A stretch of DNA of 64,000 bases from Desulfovibrio sp. An276 (GTDB lineage Bacteria > Desulfobacterota > Desulfovibrionia > Desulfovibrionales > Desulfovibrionaceae): contig NZ_NFJC01000002.1 of NCBI RefSeq assembly GCF_002159665.1, positions 62,001-126,000 on the forward strand, in the 5' to 3' direction. The notes under the pieces were generated by a model that was not told the DNA's origin, ran no database searches, and saw only the letters and a program-made list of their open reading frames with translations. Positions 42,544 to 51,747 of this stretch are shown here, in pieces; within the stretch, counting starts at the first letter, position 1, and each line of letters begins with the position of its first letter. The position numbers were made by a program, and so were the translations under genes.

Positions 42544-44712
42544 ATGAGTTTTGTCATCGTCCACGAACTGCAGGGCTTTTTCTCGGACGGCGTAGTGAGC
42601 TGCCAGGGCAGAATGCGTTGCCGCTGCAACATGCGTCTCACCATGGATGAGGCAACCAGACTTGCCGACAACCTGGCCGACCTGGAAGGCATTGTTGGCG
42701 TGACCGTCAATCCGGCCATAGGCAGCGTCCTCTTTTTCTACGTCGACCTTTCCTCAAGGCTTGAGGCTCTGAAGATCATAGCCATAGCCGGCGACGAGAT
42801 AGTGGAAGCGAGAAAGGATCCCCAGTTCAGAGCAGAAGATCTCCCTGTTCCCAGGGTCGAGGGACCTCTGGCAGCCGTGCTGGAAATCGTGCGGCACTAC
42901 GTCCTTCGACCCTTCATGCCTTGGTGGTTCAGCATTCCGTCTGCCATAGGGCATGCCATCCCCTATCTTCTCAAGGGTCTGAAGGAGCTGGTCATAGGCC
43001 ACCTCAACGTGAGCGTCCTGGACGCTGCCGCCATTGCCGTGTGCCTCCTGCGCCGCGACTTTCAGACAGCCAGAACCCTCACCCTGCTCCTCGGCATTGG
43101 CGACGAGCTTGAAGAGTGGACAAGGCAAAAGTCCCTGGCCTCTTTGAGCGAGAGCCTCGAGATTGGCGCAGAATGGGTTTGGGTCCGTGACGAGGACGGC
43201 ACAGAGCGTCAGGTTGCCATGAAGGACCTTGTTGCCGGGGACGTGGTTGTCCTCACGGCCGGAAACGCCATTCCCGTGGACGGCGTGGTTGTGGACGGCG
43301 AGGGCGTTGTCAACCAGGCAGCCATGACAGGCGAGCCCATTGGTGTCGTGCGCGTGAAGGGCCACAGTGTCTTTGCCGGCACTGTCATGGAAGAGGGCAC
43401 CATCTGCGTGCGCGTGAGCAAGGTCGGCGATCAGACGCGCCTCAAGCAGATCGTAAAATTCATCGAGGACAGCGAAAGCCTGAAAGCAGGCATACAGGGC
43501 CGCTTCGAGCGCATGGCCGACATGGCTGTACCCTTTACCTTCGGGCTTGCTGCCCTGGTCTATCTCCTCACAAGGGATCCCATCAGGGCCTCCTCTGTCC
43601 TTCTTGTGGACTATTCCTGCGCCCTGAAGCTCACCACCCCGCTCACTGTGCTTGCCGCCATGCGCGAGGGCGTTCTGAACAGGGTCGTCATCAAGGGCGG
43701 CCGCTACCTCGAAGCTTTGCGCGACGTGGACACAGTGGTCTTCGACAAGACCGGAACCCTGACCAATGCCACCCCCAGGGTTGCGGAAGTCATCCCGGCA
43801 CCTGGCTTCGACCAGGAGAGCGTCCTGCGGGACATGGCCTGTCTTGAGGAGCACTTCCCTCATCCAGTGGCACGAGCTGTTGTCCGCGCAGCTGAGGAGC
43901 GCAACCTGCGTCATCCCGAAGAGCACGACAAGGTGCAGTACATCGTGGCCCACGGCGTGTGCTCACAGCTGAACGGCATGAACGTGGTTGTGGGCAGCCG
44001 CCACTATGTGGAATACGACGAGGGCATAGACCTTGGCCCCCTGAAGAAGGACATCGAGGAGCAGGCCGCCATGGGCAGATCCCTGCTCTACCTTGCGGAG
44101 GGCGGAAGGATCGCAGGCCTTGTGGCCATAGAGGATCCGCCGCGTCCCGAGGCAGCTGCAGTCATCCGTGCCCTGCGCGAGGAGGGTGTTGACCGCATCC
44201 TCATGATCACCGGCGACGACGAAAGGACAGCCAGCGCCATAGCGGGAAGACTTGGCATTGGCGAGTACAGGGCCCAGGTCCTGCCTACGGACAAGTCGGA
44301 CGTGGTCGCGGAACTCGTGCGCGAGGGACGGCACGTGCTCATGGTGGGCGACGGCATAAACGATGCCCCTGCCCTTTCCGCAGCAACCGTGGGTGTCGCC
44401 ATGACGGACGGCACGGAGCTGGCCCAGGGTGTTGCCAACGTGCTTTTGACGGAGACGTCCCTGACCGGCCTCATCACGGCAAAGCGCCTTGGCCGCCGCG
44501 CCATGCAGCGCATCAATTCCAACTATTTCTACACCATGCTCTGCAACTCTCTCTTCCTTGCAGGCGGTATCTTCATGATCCTGACACCCGCACTCTCAGC
44601 CTTTTTGCACAACATGACGACAGTGATTTTGAGCGTGCGGGCCATGCGCCGCAACCTGCAGGACGAGGACCTTGCACTGCCTCAAGCCATTGAGGCTCGT
44701 TCTGCCCAATAG
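42544..44712 (+). CDS. P1B-type metal ATPase, FezB-like (ferrosome-type cluster)
   Basis: 722 residues. P-type ATPase core: MTGEP (~261), DKTGTLT (phosphorylated Asp near 400), HP locus EEHFPHPVARAVV, TGDDERTA and GDGINDAPAL (~601). The transmembrane metal site is DYSCALKLTTPL (~356), not CPC, CPH, SPC or TPC; an SCA-type site is what I recall for the P1B-6 group that includes FezB. The N-terminal HMA-like domain has lost CxxC and instead has Arg-rich GRMRCRCNMRL (22-32). Weak ribosome binding site (GGGAGAACGA). In ferrosome systems FezB pumps iron into membrane-bound iron-phosphate granules. The symbol is withheld because assignment is from memory of the family. Confidence 0.85.
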   Translation: MSFVIVHELQGFFSDGVVSCQGRMRCRCNMRLTMDEATRLADNLADLEGIVGVTVNPAIGSVLFFYVDLSSRLEALKIIAIAGDEIVEARKDPQFRAEDLPVPRVEGPLAAVLEIVRHYVLRPFMPWWFSIPSAIGHAIPYLLKGLKELVIGHLNVSVLDAAAIAVCLLRRDFQTARTLTLLLGIGDELEEWTRQKSLASLSESLEIGAEWVWVRDEDGTERQVAMKDLVAGDVVVLTAGNAIPVDGVVVDGEGVVNQAAMTGEPIGVVRVKGHSVFAGTVMEEGTICVRVSKVGDQTRLKQIVKFIEDSESLKAGIQGRFERMADMAVPFTFGLAALVYLLTRDPIRASSVLLVDYSCALKLTTPLTVLAAMREGVLNRVVIKGGRYLEALRDVDTVVFDKTGTLTNATPRVAEVIPAPGFDQESVLRDMACLEEHFPHPVARAVVRAAEERNLRHPEEHDKVQYIVAHGVCSQLNGMNVVVGSRHYVEYDEGIDLGPLKKDIEEQAAMGRSLLYLAEGGRIAGLVAIEDPPRPEAAAVIRALREEGVDRILMITGDDERTASAIAGRLGIGEYRAQVLPTDKSDVVAELVREGRHVLMVGDGINDAPALSAATVGVAMTDGTELAQGVANVLLTETSLTGLITAKRLGRRAMQRINSNYFYTMLCNSLFLAGGIFMILTPALSAFLHNMTTVILSVRAMRRNLQDEDLALPQAIEARSAQ

Positions 44713-44721
44713 GAGGAAGGC

Positions 44722-45000
44722 ATGGCGGAAAAGGTCTCAAAAATGGAGATGCTCTCCTTTGCGCGCTATGTGCGCAGCTTTATCCCTGGTCGCGTGCGTG
44801 TGCGCCACCCTGCCTTAAGAAAGCCCGCTGTCGCTTCCGAGGCCAGGATGCGCCTTGAGGGCATGCGCGGCATACAGTCCGTGGAGGTGAACACCGAGAC
44901 GGGCTCGGCACTCATCCTCTACAACGCGAAGGAGCTGACCCAGGACGAACTCATTGCCGAGGGTGTCGTGTGGGCGCGCTGGCTCAACACCAAGGGATAG
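44722..45000 (+). CDS. HMA-like Arg-rich protein, FezC-like
   Basis: 92 residues, nine bases after the ATPase with GGAGGAAGG upstream. The sequence has the beta-alpha-beta pattern of a heavy-metal-associated domain (ARYVRSFIPGRVRVRHPALR, then GIQSVEVNTETGSALILYN), but the CxxC metal site is replaced by RVRVRHPALRK (~24-34), as in the N-terminus of the neighbouring ATPase. A shared loss of Cys and gain of Arg suggests the two domains handle a ligand other than soft metals, or bind phosphate/iron assemblies. Fits FezC by context. Confidence 0.65.
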   Translation: MAEKVSKMEMLSFARYVRSFIPGRVRVRHPALRKPAVASEARMRLEGMRGIQSVEVNTETGSALILYNAKELTQDELIAEGVVWARWLNTKG

Positions 45001-45481
45001 ATACAAATACCTGACGCAGGGATCCGCGGGATCCTGCAGGATATGGGGACAGGTGGTTCAGGCCATTTGCCCCTTTTTTTTGCGCCCCTGGGGAGACCGA
45101 CTCCTGGCCCCAAGATGTATATATATGATCGTACCCCAAATCGGGCAACAGCCAATGTGTGTGTATGGGGGAGGAATGCAGCCCCTGCTCCCGAATTTTG
45201 CACAAAAGGTGTGCCATTTGTCGCAAGACTGGCAAATATGGGGGATACAGGGCTCTTGGTTTCGGGTAGTTTTCGCAAGGGACCTTGCAGAGCCCTTTTG
45301 AGGGGATATGGCGTTACCAAAATTTCACACAAAAAAAGTCAAAATCTGTGTCAAAAACAACATGCAGAACGAAAATTTGTTTGGTACGTGAAAAAAAGAA
45401 TTAGCTAGACTGGGCACCATATCCAACTTGTATCCGGTCCTGTCCAACTTGGGAGGAAAGCAGGACCAGGGAGGGAAATGA
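45001..45481. other. Regulatory region between the iron cluster and nrfH
   Basis: About 480 bases, no gene. A stem around GGGATCC-GCG-GGATCC (45019-45034) may end the fez transcript. Just before nrfH, GGTCCTG (45436-45442) can pair with CAGGACC (45461-45467), placing a hairpin next to the nrfH ribosome binding site GGGAGGG. No clear FNR or NarL-type site identified. Confidence 0.4.
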
Positions 45482-45949
45482 ATGGATAAGCCACGCAGTA
45501 GCCCCATTATCAAAATCTTCCTGTGTGGTTTGATCGGAGGTGTCGTGCTGCTTGGTATCGCGGCCTATGCGATGACTGTCAGCGATTCACGTCCGTTTTG
45601 TACCACATGTCACCTCATGACCGAGGCCGGGGTGACGCACAAGATGTCCACGCATGCGGATCTTTCCTGCAACGATTGCCATGCACCGCACAATCTGCTT
45701 GCCAAGCTCCCCTTCAAGGCCAAGGAAGCGGTACGCGACTTTGTCTACAATGTGCAGGGTGCCGACCTTCCCCTTGGTCCCAACAGCGTGACCAGGGAAG
45801 TTGTCAATGCCAACTGCATTGCCTGCCATTCCCAGACGAATGTCAACGTGGCCAGCATGAACGTGAAGCCCTACTGTGTCGACTGCCACCGCAACGTGGC
45901 CCATATGAGACACAAGCCAATCAGCACAAGGACGGTAGCCTATGACTAG
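45482..45949 (+). CDS. nrfH: NrfH: membrane-anchored tetraheme cytochrome c quinol dehydrogenase
   Basis: 155 residues. N-terminal membrane anchor (IIKIFLCGLIGGVVLLGIAA) and four haem-binding motifs: CTTCH, CNDCH, CIACH and CVDCH, plus the LMTEAGVTHKMSTHADLSC segment typical of NrfH. NrfH oxidises menaquinol and passes electrons to NrfA on the periplasmic face. GGGAGGG precedes the start. Its stop overlaps the nrfA start by 8 bases, indicating translational coupling. Confidence 0.96.
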   Translation: MDKPRSSPIIKIFLCGLIGGVVLLGIAAYAMTVSDSRPFCTTCHLMTEAGVTHKMSTHADLSCNDCHAPHNLLAKLPFKAKEAVRDFVYNVQGADLPLGPNSVTREVVNANCIACHSQTNVNVASMNVKPYCVDCHRNVAHMRHKPISTRTVAYD

Positions 45950-47516
45950 CAAGATTTGTAGAGGGACCGTGTTGCTGGGTCTCGGACTCAGTCTGGTCCT
46001 CGCCGGTGGTTGCAACGATGTGAGCACGGACCTGAAGGCCCCTACCTATAACACGTCCATCAAGCAGGATTCCACCAGAATTTCGGATTTCCAGAAAGAC
46101 TTTCCGCTGCAGTACGCCTCGTACATGAAGAACAACGAGAGCCAGGTGATGACCGAATACAAGGGCTCCGTCAACTTCCGCAAGAACGACGACGTGAATC
46201 CCCTGCCCAAGGGCTGGAAACACGCACAGCCCTATCTGAAGAATCTGTGGCTCGGCTACCCCTTCATGTACGAGTACAACGAGGCTCGCGGGCACACCTA
46301 CGCCATCAAGGACTTCCTTGAAATCGACCGTATCAACCGCTACGCCGAAAAGGGCGGCCTGCCCGCCACCTGCTGGAACTGCAAGACTCCGAAGATGATG
46401 AACTGGGTTGCCGAATACGGCGACAAGTTCTGGTCCAAGGACGTCAACATCTTCCGCACCAGGGAAGCCATCGACGAGAAGGACGAGACCATCGGTTGCG
46501 CAAACTGCCATGATCCCAAGACCATGGAACTGCGCCCCTACTCCGAGCCCCTGAAGGATTGGCTGAAGCGCTCCGGCAAGGACTGGGACAAGCTCACAAG
46601 GAACGAGAAGCGTACCCTGGTCTGTGCCCAGTGCCACGTGGAATACTACTTCACCCACAAGGACAATGGCCCTGCCGCAAGGCCCGTTTTCCCCTGGGAC
46701 AACGGCTTTGGTCCTGAAGAAATCTACCAGTACTACAAGGGGCATGGCGCAAAGGATGCCAATGGCAAGGAAACCCCCTTCTATGACTGGATCCATGCCG
46801 CTTCCGGCATCAAGATGATCAAGATGCAGCATCCCGAGTACGAGACCTTTGTCGACGGCCCCCATGGCGCTGCCGGTGTCTCCTGCGCGGACTGCCATAT
46901 GCCCTACCAGCGCGTGGACGGCAAGAAGGTGTCCAGCCACTGGATGACCTCTCCTCTGAAGGATCCCGAACTGCGCGCCTGCCGTCAGTGTCATGCAGAC
47001 AAGACCGCAGATTTCCTGCGTGAACGCGTACTCTACATCCAGAAGAGAAGCTTTGCCCAGCTTCTGAAGGCTCAGGAAGCTTCCGTGCGCGCCCACGAGG
47101 CAGTGCGTCTTGCCAACGAATATATTGCCAACAACCCCACAGCCCTCAACGCCAAGCATGCAGAGCTCATGGAACAGGCTCGCGATCTGGTGCGCAAGGG
47201 CCAGATCTTCTGGGACTACGTGTCCGCGGAAAACAGCGTTGGCTTCCACAACCCCACCAAGACCCTGGACACCCTGATGTCCTCTGCCGAATTCAGCATG
47301 CAGGCTGTGGCCCTGGCCGAACAGGCCACCAACTACGCCATCAGCCCTGCCCTGGCCGGCGACATCAAGACAATCGTTCCGCCCATCCTGGAACACAGCA
47401 GAAAGCTGCAGCAGGATCCTGCTCACCTGCAGACCAACCCCTGGCTGAAGCTCCTCCCTGTGTTGCCTCCTGCGGAACAGGTGTGGAAGGATCAGGAAAA
47501 GGTGGCGGCCAAGTAA
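45942..47516 (+). CDS. nrfA: NrfA: pentahaem cytochrome c nitrite reductase
   Basis: 524 residues. Signal peptide with a lipobox-like end LSLVLAGGC (Cys24), so probably a lipoprotein as in Desulfovibrio NrfA. The catalytic haem motif is CWNCK with the distinctive Lys; four others follow: CANCH, CAQCH, CADCH and CRQCH. VYYF-like calcium/active-site region appears as CHVEYYF, and KMQHPEYETF carries the conserved His. It reduces nitrite to ammonium with six electrons from NrfH, and can also act on NO or sulfite. A terminator follows at 47563. Confidence 0.97.
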   Translation: MTSKICRGTVLLGLGLSLVLAGGCNDVSTDLKAPTYNTSIKQDSTRISDFQKDFPLQYASYMKNNESQVMTEYKGSVNFRKNDDVNPLPKGWKHAQPYLKNLWLGYPFMYEYNEARGHTYAIKDFLEIDRINRYAEKGGLPATCWNCKTPKMMNWVAEYGDKFWSKDVNIFRTREAIDEKDETIGCANCHDPKTMELRPYSEPLKDWLKRSGKDWDKLTRNEKRTLVCAQCHVEYYFTHKDNGPAARPVFPWDNGFGPEEIYQYYKGHGAKDANGKETPFYDWIHAASGIKMIKMQHPEYETFVDGPHGAAGVSCADCHMPYQRVDGKKVSSHWMTSPLKDPELRACRQCHADKTADFLRERVLYIQKRSFAQLLKAQEASVRAHEAVRLANEYIANNPTALNAKHAELMEQARDLVRKGQIFWDYVSAENSVGFHNPTKTLDTLMSSAEFSMQAVALAEQATNYAISPALAGDIKTIVPPILEHSRKLQQDPAHLQTNPWLKLLPVLPPAEQVWKDQEKVAAK

Positions 47517-47562
47517 CCATTGGCCTGACTGAGACAAGGGCGTAAAGCCCAGACACTTTTTG

Positions 47563-47606
47563 AAGGATGTGTCCGTTGCCGAAAAGCGCGGGCGCATCCT
47601 TTTTTC
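47563..47606 (+). terminator. Terminator of nrfHA
   Basis: AAGGATGTGTCCG (47563-47575) pairs with CGGGCGCATCCTT (47589-47601) using G-T wobbles, followed by a run of T to 47606. Confidence 0.75.
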
Positions 47607-47860
47607 ATATCCCCTTGTTTTCCATGCAGAAAAACAGGGTTGTCGAAAGCGCACAATTTTGCTTGCGAGGACAGGCAAAAGCATGCAATATGAACCTGTC
47701 AGGGGCTCATGAGTCCCTGCAAAAAGTTCTGACTGGTGCCACAAGGCGCAGCGATTCTGCTGGATTGTACAGGCACAACCAATGTCGACCACTCCGTCAC
47801 AGTTGGACAAAGCCTTGAAAAGTGCGTAACTTTTCATGAGAAAAGGAAAACGAGGTTTCT

Positions 47861-48888
47861 ATGAGCTCATCTGCGGCATCCACAACTCACCCAAGGGATA
47901 TTCACGACAGGATGGCCAAGAACTATTTTGGCGTCCCGCAGAACATGGCCAATTTGCTGGAGCAAACTCTGCCTGCCAGGGTATGCAAGAGACTGGATTT
48001 GAGTAGTCTCGAACCAACCGGGGAAACCTTCATAACCGGGGAATATGAAAAGTACATTGCCGATCTTGTGTTCACCTGCAGAACGAAAAGCGGCGAACAG
48101 GGTCTGTGTATGTTCTTTTTGAGCATAAGTCGCAGCCTGAGCCTACAATTTCAATCCAGTTGCTGAATTATATGCTTGGTCTTTGGAATAGAACAATAAA
48201 AAACAAAACATTTGAAAAAACTGGAGTAATTCCTTTCGTTATCCCTGTTGTTTTCTATCATGGAAAACAAGCATGGGATGGCAAGCTGTTGAGAGAATTA
48301 TTCTGTAATGATTCTATACTGAGAGAAATCAGCCCTAACTTTCCAATATTTCTCTGTAGTCTCAATGATATACCATGGAAAAAATTAAAAAGAAAACCTG
48401 TAGAAAATGCAATGATTATGCTTTTGAAATGTCATTTACAGAAAAATTCTGCAGATAAAATTTTAGAAGTATTAATCATATGTACAAGTAAATTATGGAG
48501 TAAAAAGGAAAATGAAAAAATAGGTGATGATTGGAATGATTTCATATCATATACAGAGAAAGCACATTCTGAAATCGCATCACAAGCAAAATACAATATT
48601 AAGGAGTATGTTATGAATTCAAATTTTGATGCAGAGCGTATGGAAGTCTTAAAATCATGGTTCCCATTTCTCTACGAAGATGGATTGACTGAAGGCAAGA
48701 CAGAAGCTAGAGCCCAAACACAGCAGGGTATTATTCAACTTCTTCAGGCAAGATTTGGTGAACTTCCTCAGGATATAGAGTCGAATCTAAAAAAAATGGA
48801 GGACGACAGCAGGCTCTCCAAGCTGATTGTAGTTGCAGGTATGGCGACATCTCTTGAGGATGTCGCAAAGGCAATCAAGCAGAACTAA
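47861..48888 (+). pseudogene. Rpn-family (PD-(D/E)XK) recombination-promoting nuclease, frameshifted
   Basis: The first frame (47861 to ~48110) reads RDIHDRMAKNYFGVPQNMAN and ITGEYEKYIADLVFTCRTKSG; the second frame continues as VYVLFEHKSQPEPTISIQLL. Together they give the Rpn/transposase_31 start with the nuclease residues D (IADLVF) and ExK (FEHK) and then the long helical C-terminal region ending at 48888. A single frameshift near 48095 separates the catalytic residues, with no slippery run there, so the gene is probably inactive. The second part is much AT-richer than the first. Intact relatives are RecA-independent recombination-promoting nucleases. Confidence 0.8.
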
Positions 48889-48919
48889 TATTTGGGGCAA
48901 TCCCTGGGAGGCGTAATCC

Positions 48920-49453
48920 ATGCACTATACGGGTGTCTACCAATCCCCTCTGGGAGAGATGTATCTTGCCAGCGATGACATGGGCCTTTGCGGCGTGTGG
49001 TTCCAGGGGCAAAAATACTTTGCCTCAGGAATGGACATGGAGCGCCAAGAGAAGGAAACAGAGCACATAGCCTGTGCAAGGCGATGGCTGGACGCCTACT
49101 TTGCGGGGCAGGAACCGGACTTTTTGCCCACATTTCACCTCACAGGGACTGTCTTTCAGATGGCCGTCTGGGCGGAGCTTCTGAAAATCCCCTATGGGCA
49201 GACTACGACCTATGGGGCCATAGCCAGGGAAATAGCCCAAAAAAGAGGGATACCCCGCATGTCCGCCCAGGCTGTGGGTGGGGCTGTGGGCCACAACCCT
49301 GTGTCCGTCATCATCCCCTGTCACAGGGTGGTGGGAACAAACGGCAGCCTGACAGGCTACGCTGGCGGCATCGAGCTCAAAGTCAAACTGCTCACCCTGG
49401 AAGGGTGCGATACAACAAGGTTTTTTGTGCCACGCAAGGGAACGGCACTGTAG
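48920..49453 (+). CDS. ogt: Methylated-DNA-protein cysteine methyltransferase
   Basis: 177 residues. The active-site motif is NPVSVIIPCHRVVGTNGSLT with the acceptor Cys, preceded by the helix-turn-helix-like DNA-binding segment IPYGQTTTYGAIAREIA and followed by GYAGGIELKVKLLTLEG. The enzyme transfers alkyl groups from O6-alkylguanine in DNA to its own cysteine. GGAG lies about 11 bases before the ATG at 48920. The next gene, tag, is another alkylation-repair enzyme 12 bases downstream, so the two form a repair operon. Confidence 0.95.
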   Translation: MHYTGVYQSPLGEMYLASDDMGLCGVWFQGQKYFASGMDMERQEKETEHIACARRWLDAYFAGQEPDFLPTFHLTGTVFQMAVWAELLKIPYGQTTTYGAIAREIAQKRGIPRMSAQAVGGAVGHNPVSVIIPCHRVVGTNGSLTGYAGGIELKVKLLTLEGCDTTRFFVPRKGTAL

Positions 49454-49464
49454 GAGAATGCAAC

Positions 49465-50049
49465 ATGGAGTGGCCTGACGGAAGAAAGCGCTGCAAATGG
49501 GCAAACCCCAAGAATCCGGCCTACATTCGCTATCACGACGAGGAATGGGGCAAGCCTGTGCACGACGATGCCATACTCTTCGAGATGCTGGTGCTGGAAA
49601 CCTTTCAGGCCGGCCTTTCCTGGGAATGCGTCCTCAACAAGAGAGAGGCCTTCAGACAGGCCTTTGACGGCTTCGACTTGGACGCTGTCTGCGCCTTTGG
49701 AGAGGAAAAGATAGCCTCCCTCATGGAGAACGGGGACATCATCCGCAACAGCCGCAAAATACGGGCAGCCGTGAACAACGCCAGGGTGTTTCGCGACATC
49801 AGGGGGCAGTGGGGCAGCTTTGCGGCCTATTTGTGGCATTTCACAAGGGGGGCCGTGATCCACGAGACCGGGCAGACCCGCTCTCCCCTCTCGGACGAGG
49901 TCGCAAGGGACATGAAGGCTCGCGGCATGCAGTTTGTGGGCACTGTAACTGTCTACGCCTATTTGCAGTCCGTGGGCATCATCGATTCCCACGACAGGGA
50001 CTGCTTTCTGGAGCATAGACAGGGGAACATTGTGTCCTTTTCGAGGTGA
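49465..50049 (+). CDS. tag: DNA-3-methyladenine glycosylase I
   Basis: 194 residues from ATG 49465 (AGGAG upstream). N-terminal RCKWANPKNPAYIRYHDEEWG with the first zinc-binding Cys and His, catalytic-region ETFQAGLSWECVLNKREAF, and C-terminal SHDRDCF with the remaining His and Cys, the set seen in TagI. It excises 3-methyladenine from DNA. It follows ogt and overlaps the next gene by four bases (GTGA). Confidence 0.95.
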   Translation: MEWPDGRKRCKWANPKNPAYIRYHDEEWGKPVHDDAILFEMLVLETFQAGLSWECVLNKREAFRQAFDGFDLDAVCAFGEEKIASLMENGDIIRNSRKIRAAVNNARVFRDIRGQWGSFAAYLWHFTRGAVIHETGQTRSPLSDEVARDMKARGMQFVGTVTVYAYLQSVGIIDSHDRDCFLEHRQGNIVSFSR

Positions 50050-50357
50050 AGCCTACTGCAGTACCTGACCTTGCTGCCATGCTCAAGCCCCTGCTTGCTG
50101 GCTACGAGGGCTTTGTCCGCGCAGAGAGCTTCGCAAGCCTTTCCGAGGACGGCAAGATCCTTTCCATGAACGTCTGGACAGACAAGACTGCAGTGGAGCG
50201 CTGGCGCAACGATGTGCAGCACCGTCTCTGCCAGAAGGAAGGCAGGGAAAGTCTGTTCGCATCCTACAGGATTACGGTTTGCTCGACGCTCAGGGAATAT
50301 ACTGCGTGCGAGAGGGAACAGGCGCCGGCAGACTCGAAGTCCGTTTGCGAACGGTAG
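50046..50357 (+). CDS. ABM (antibiotic biosynthesis monooxygenase)-like domain protein
   Basis: 103 residues, starting at GTG 50046 which overlaps the tag stop. AMLKPLLAGYEGFVRAESFA then LSMNVWTDKTAVERWRNDVQH resembles the ferredoxin-like ABM fold, where a substrate-derived heat-like strand carries the W-x-x-x-x-A-x-x-x-W pattern. Members include small monooxygenases and stress proteins; the role here is unknown. Translationally coupled to the repair genes. Confidence 0.6.
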   Translation: MKPTAVPDLAAMLKPLLAGYEGFVRAESFASLSEDGKILSMNVWTDKTAVERWRNDVQHRLCQKEGRESLFASYRITVCSTLREYTACEREQAPADSKSVCER

Positions 50358-50416
50358 CCTTCTCCTCAGAGTTGCGTCTGTGGAACACGCAAGAAGAGGA
50401 TATCGCGGAGGAAACC

Positions 50417-50683
50417 ATGGACAGTTGTGAACTCGATGCGATCAGACAAGAAATCAGGGAGGAATTTCAGTCCGAACTCGCCCGCAGGGACAGGCAGATT
50501 GAGGCCTTGCGTGAGGAACTCAAGCGTAGGGTGGATGTATACAGTGTGAGCCACGAGCTGAAAATGGTACGTACCCAAATCCGTTTCGAAATCGTGCAGC
50601 ACGAAGGCAGAACCGTTGAGGCATGGGGCAAGGCTTTCATTATTGGAGGTCTGTTGATCACGTTTGGCACCATTGTCCTCTAA
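50417..50683 (+). CDS. Small coiled-coil membrane protein
   Basis: 88 residues from ATG 50417 (GGAGGA five bases upstream; longer frames lack a signal). A charged coiled coil (IRQEIREEFQSELARRDRQI, EALREELKRR), then FEIVQHEGRTVEAWG and a C-terminal hydrophobic helix (AFIIGGLLITFGTIVL). Layout similar to the DUF1640-like protein at 36587 but no sequence kinship is obvious. Function unknown. Confidence 0.6.
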   Translation: MDSCELDAIRQEIREEFQSELARRDRQIEALREELKRRVDVYSVSHELKMVRTQIRFEIVQHEGRTVEAWGKAFIIGGLLITFGTIVL

Positions 50684-50742
50684 GAACAAGGCGTTGCATC
50701 AACCATCACCTGGAAAAGTCGGCCTGCCTTGAGGAGGGACTC

Positions 50743-50829
50743 TTGCTCAACACAATCCTTTTCTATGGCGGCTGGGTTGTGATCCTTGCTGTCGGGGGCT
50801 ACCTTGCCTTTGGCTCGGAGAGCCCCTGA
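50743..50829 (+). CDS. Possible 28-residue membrane peptide
   Basis: TTG at 50743 with GAGGAGG five bases upstream; encodes a single hydrophobic helix (LNTILFYGGWVVILAVGGYLAF) and a polar end. Plausible small membrane protein, but the non-ATG start makes it tentative. Confidence 0.3.
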   Translation: MLNTILFYGGWVVILAVGGYLAFGSESP

Positions 50830-50895
50830 CTTTTTCTGGTTGTCCATCCCATCTTTTTTCCATCTTTGTCCATTCCCCCAGGGAGTACACACACC

Positions 50896-51606
50896 ATGCA
50901 CTGCATAGTCATTCGCCACGTAGCCTTTGAGGATCTGGGCGTCTTTTGCGACGTCTTTAGCGAGGAAGGCATCACCTACGAGTATTGGGACTGCGAAAGT
51001 CCCCGCGACGAGGCTACCTTCCTTGGCGCGGATCTTGCCATTGTCCTTGGCGGTCCCATAGGCGTGGGGGATGAGGATCGCTATCCCCTTGTGCAGGAGG
51101 AAACAGCCCTTGTGAAAAAACGCCTTGAGGCGGGCCTTCCCCTGCTCGGCATCTGTCTTGGTGCCCAGTACATGGCACATGCCCGAGGCGCGCGGGTCTA
51201 CCCGGGGCCCAAAAAGGAAATTGGCTGGGGTACAGTGAGCCTGTGCCACAAGGGAGGCCTTCTTGCTCCCCTCGAATCGGCACCAGTCTTGCACTGGCAC
51301 GGGGACACCTTTGATTTGCCCGAAGGCGCCACTCTTCTTGCCTCGTCCGAGATTACGCCCAACCAGGCCTTTTCCCTTGCTAAAGGGCAGCTCGCCCTGC
51401 AGTTTCACGTGGAAGCGGATGCAAGCAAAATGGAGTCCTGGCTTGTGGGACACTGCTGCGAGCTGGCTTATGCTGGCATCGACCCTTGTGCCTTGCGCGA
51501 AGACGCTCAAAGGCTGGGAGGGAGAGCGGCAAGGGCTGGCCGCGAGGTGTGCAGACTGTGGCTTCAGGAAAGCCGCAAGGCCCTTGCCTCATTGGGAAAA
51601 CAATAG
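50896..51606 (+). CDS. Class I glutamine amidotransferase-like protein
   Basis: 236 residues from ATG 50896 (AGGGAG about 11 bases upstream). The nucleophile elbow is LLGICLGAQYMAHARGA with the catalytic Cys, preceded by the oxyanion-type LGGPIGVGDED, and the His/Glu pair appears as LQFHVEAD. Stand-alone GATase1 proteins of this group (YfeJ/YLR126-like) hydrolyse gamma-glutamyl bonds; the true substrate is unknown. Monocistronic by appearance. Confidence 0.85.
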   Translation: MHCIVIRHVAFEDLGVFCDVFSEEGITYEYWDCESPRDEATFLGADLAIVLGGPIGVGDEDRYPLVQEETALVKKRLEAGLPLLGICLGAQYMAHARGARVYPGPKKEIGWGTVSLCHKGGLLAPLESAPVLHWHGDTFDLPEGATLLASSEITPNQAFSLAKGQLALQFHVEADASKMESWLVGHCCELAYAGIDPCALREDAQRLGGRAARAGREVCRLWLQESRKALASLGKQ

Positions 51607-51692
51607 CTGGCACTTGTCCGGAAAAGGCCTCAGCCTGTCCTTGGCATGAGCCACAGAGGCACAATGTCGTATTTCGGCATGCCAGTAACAAG

Positions 51693-51721
51693 AAATCCCC
51701 CGTCCATTGGGCGGGGGATTT
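51693..51721 (+). terminator. Terminator between convergent genes
   Basis: AAATCCCCC (51693-51701) pairs with GGGGGATTT (51713-51721); flanks are moderately T-rich on both strands, so it can serve the gene ending at 51606 and the one ending at 51748. Confidence 0.65.
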
Positions 51722-51747
51722 GTATTCACTGAGGGGTTGGAGACGGG

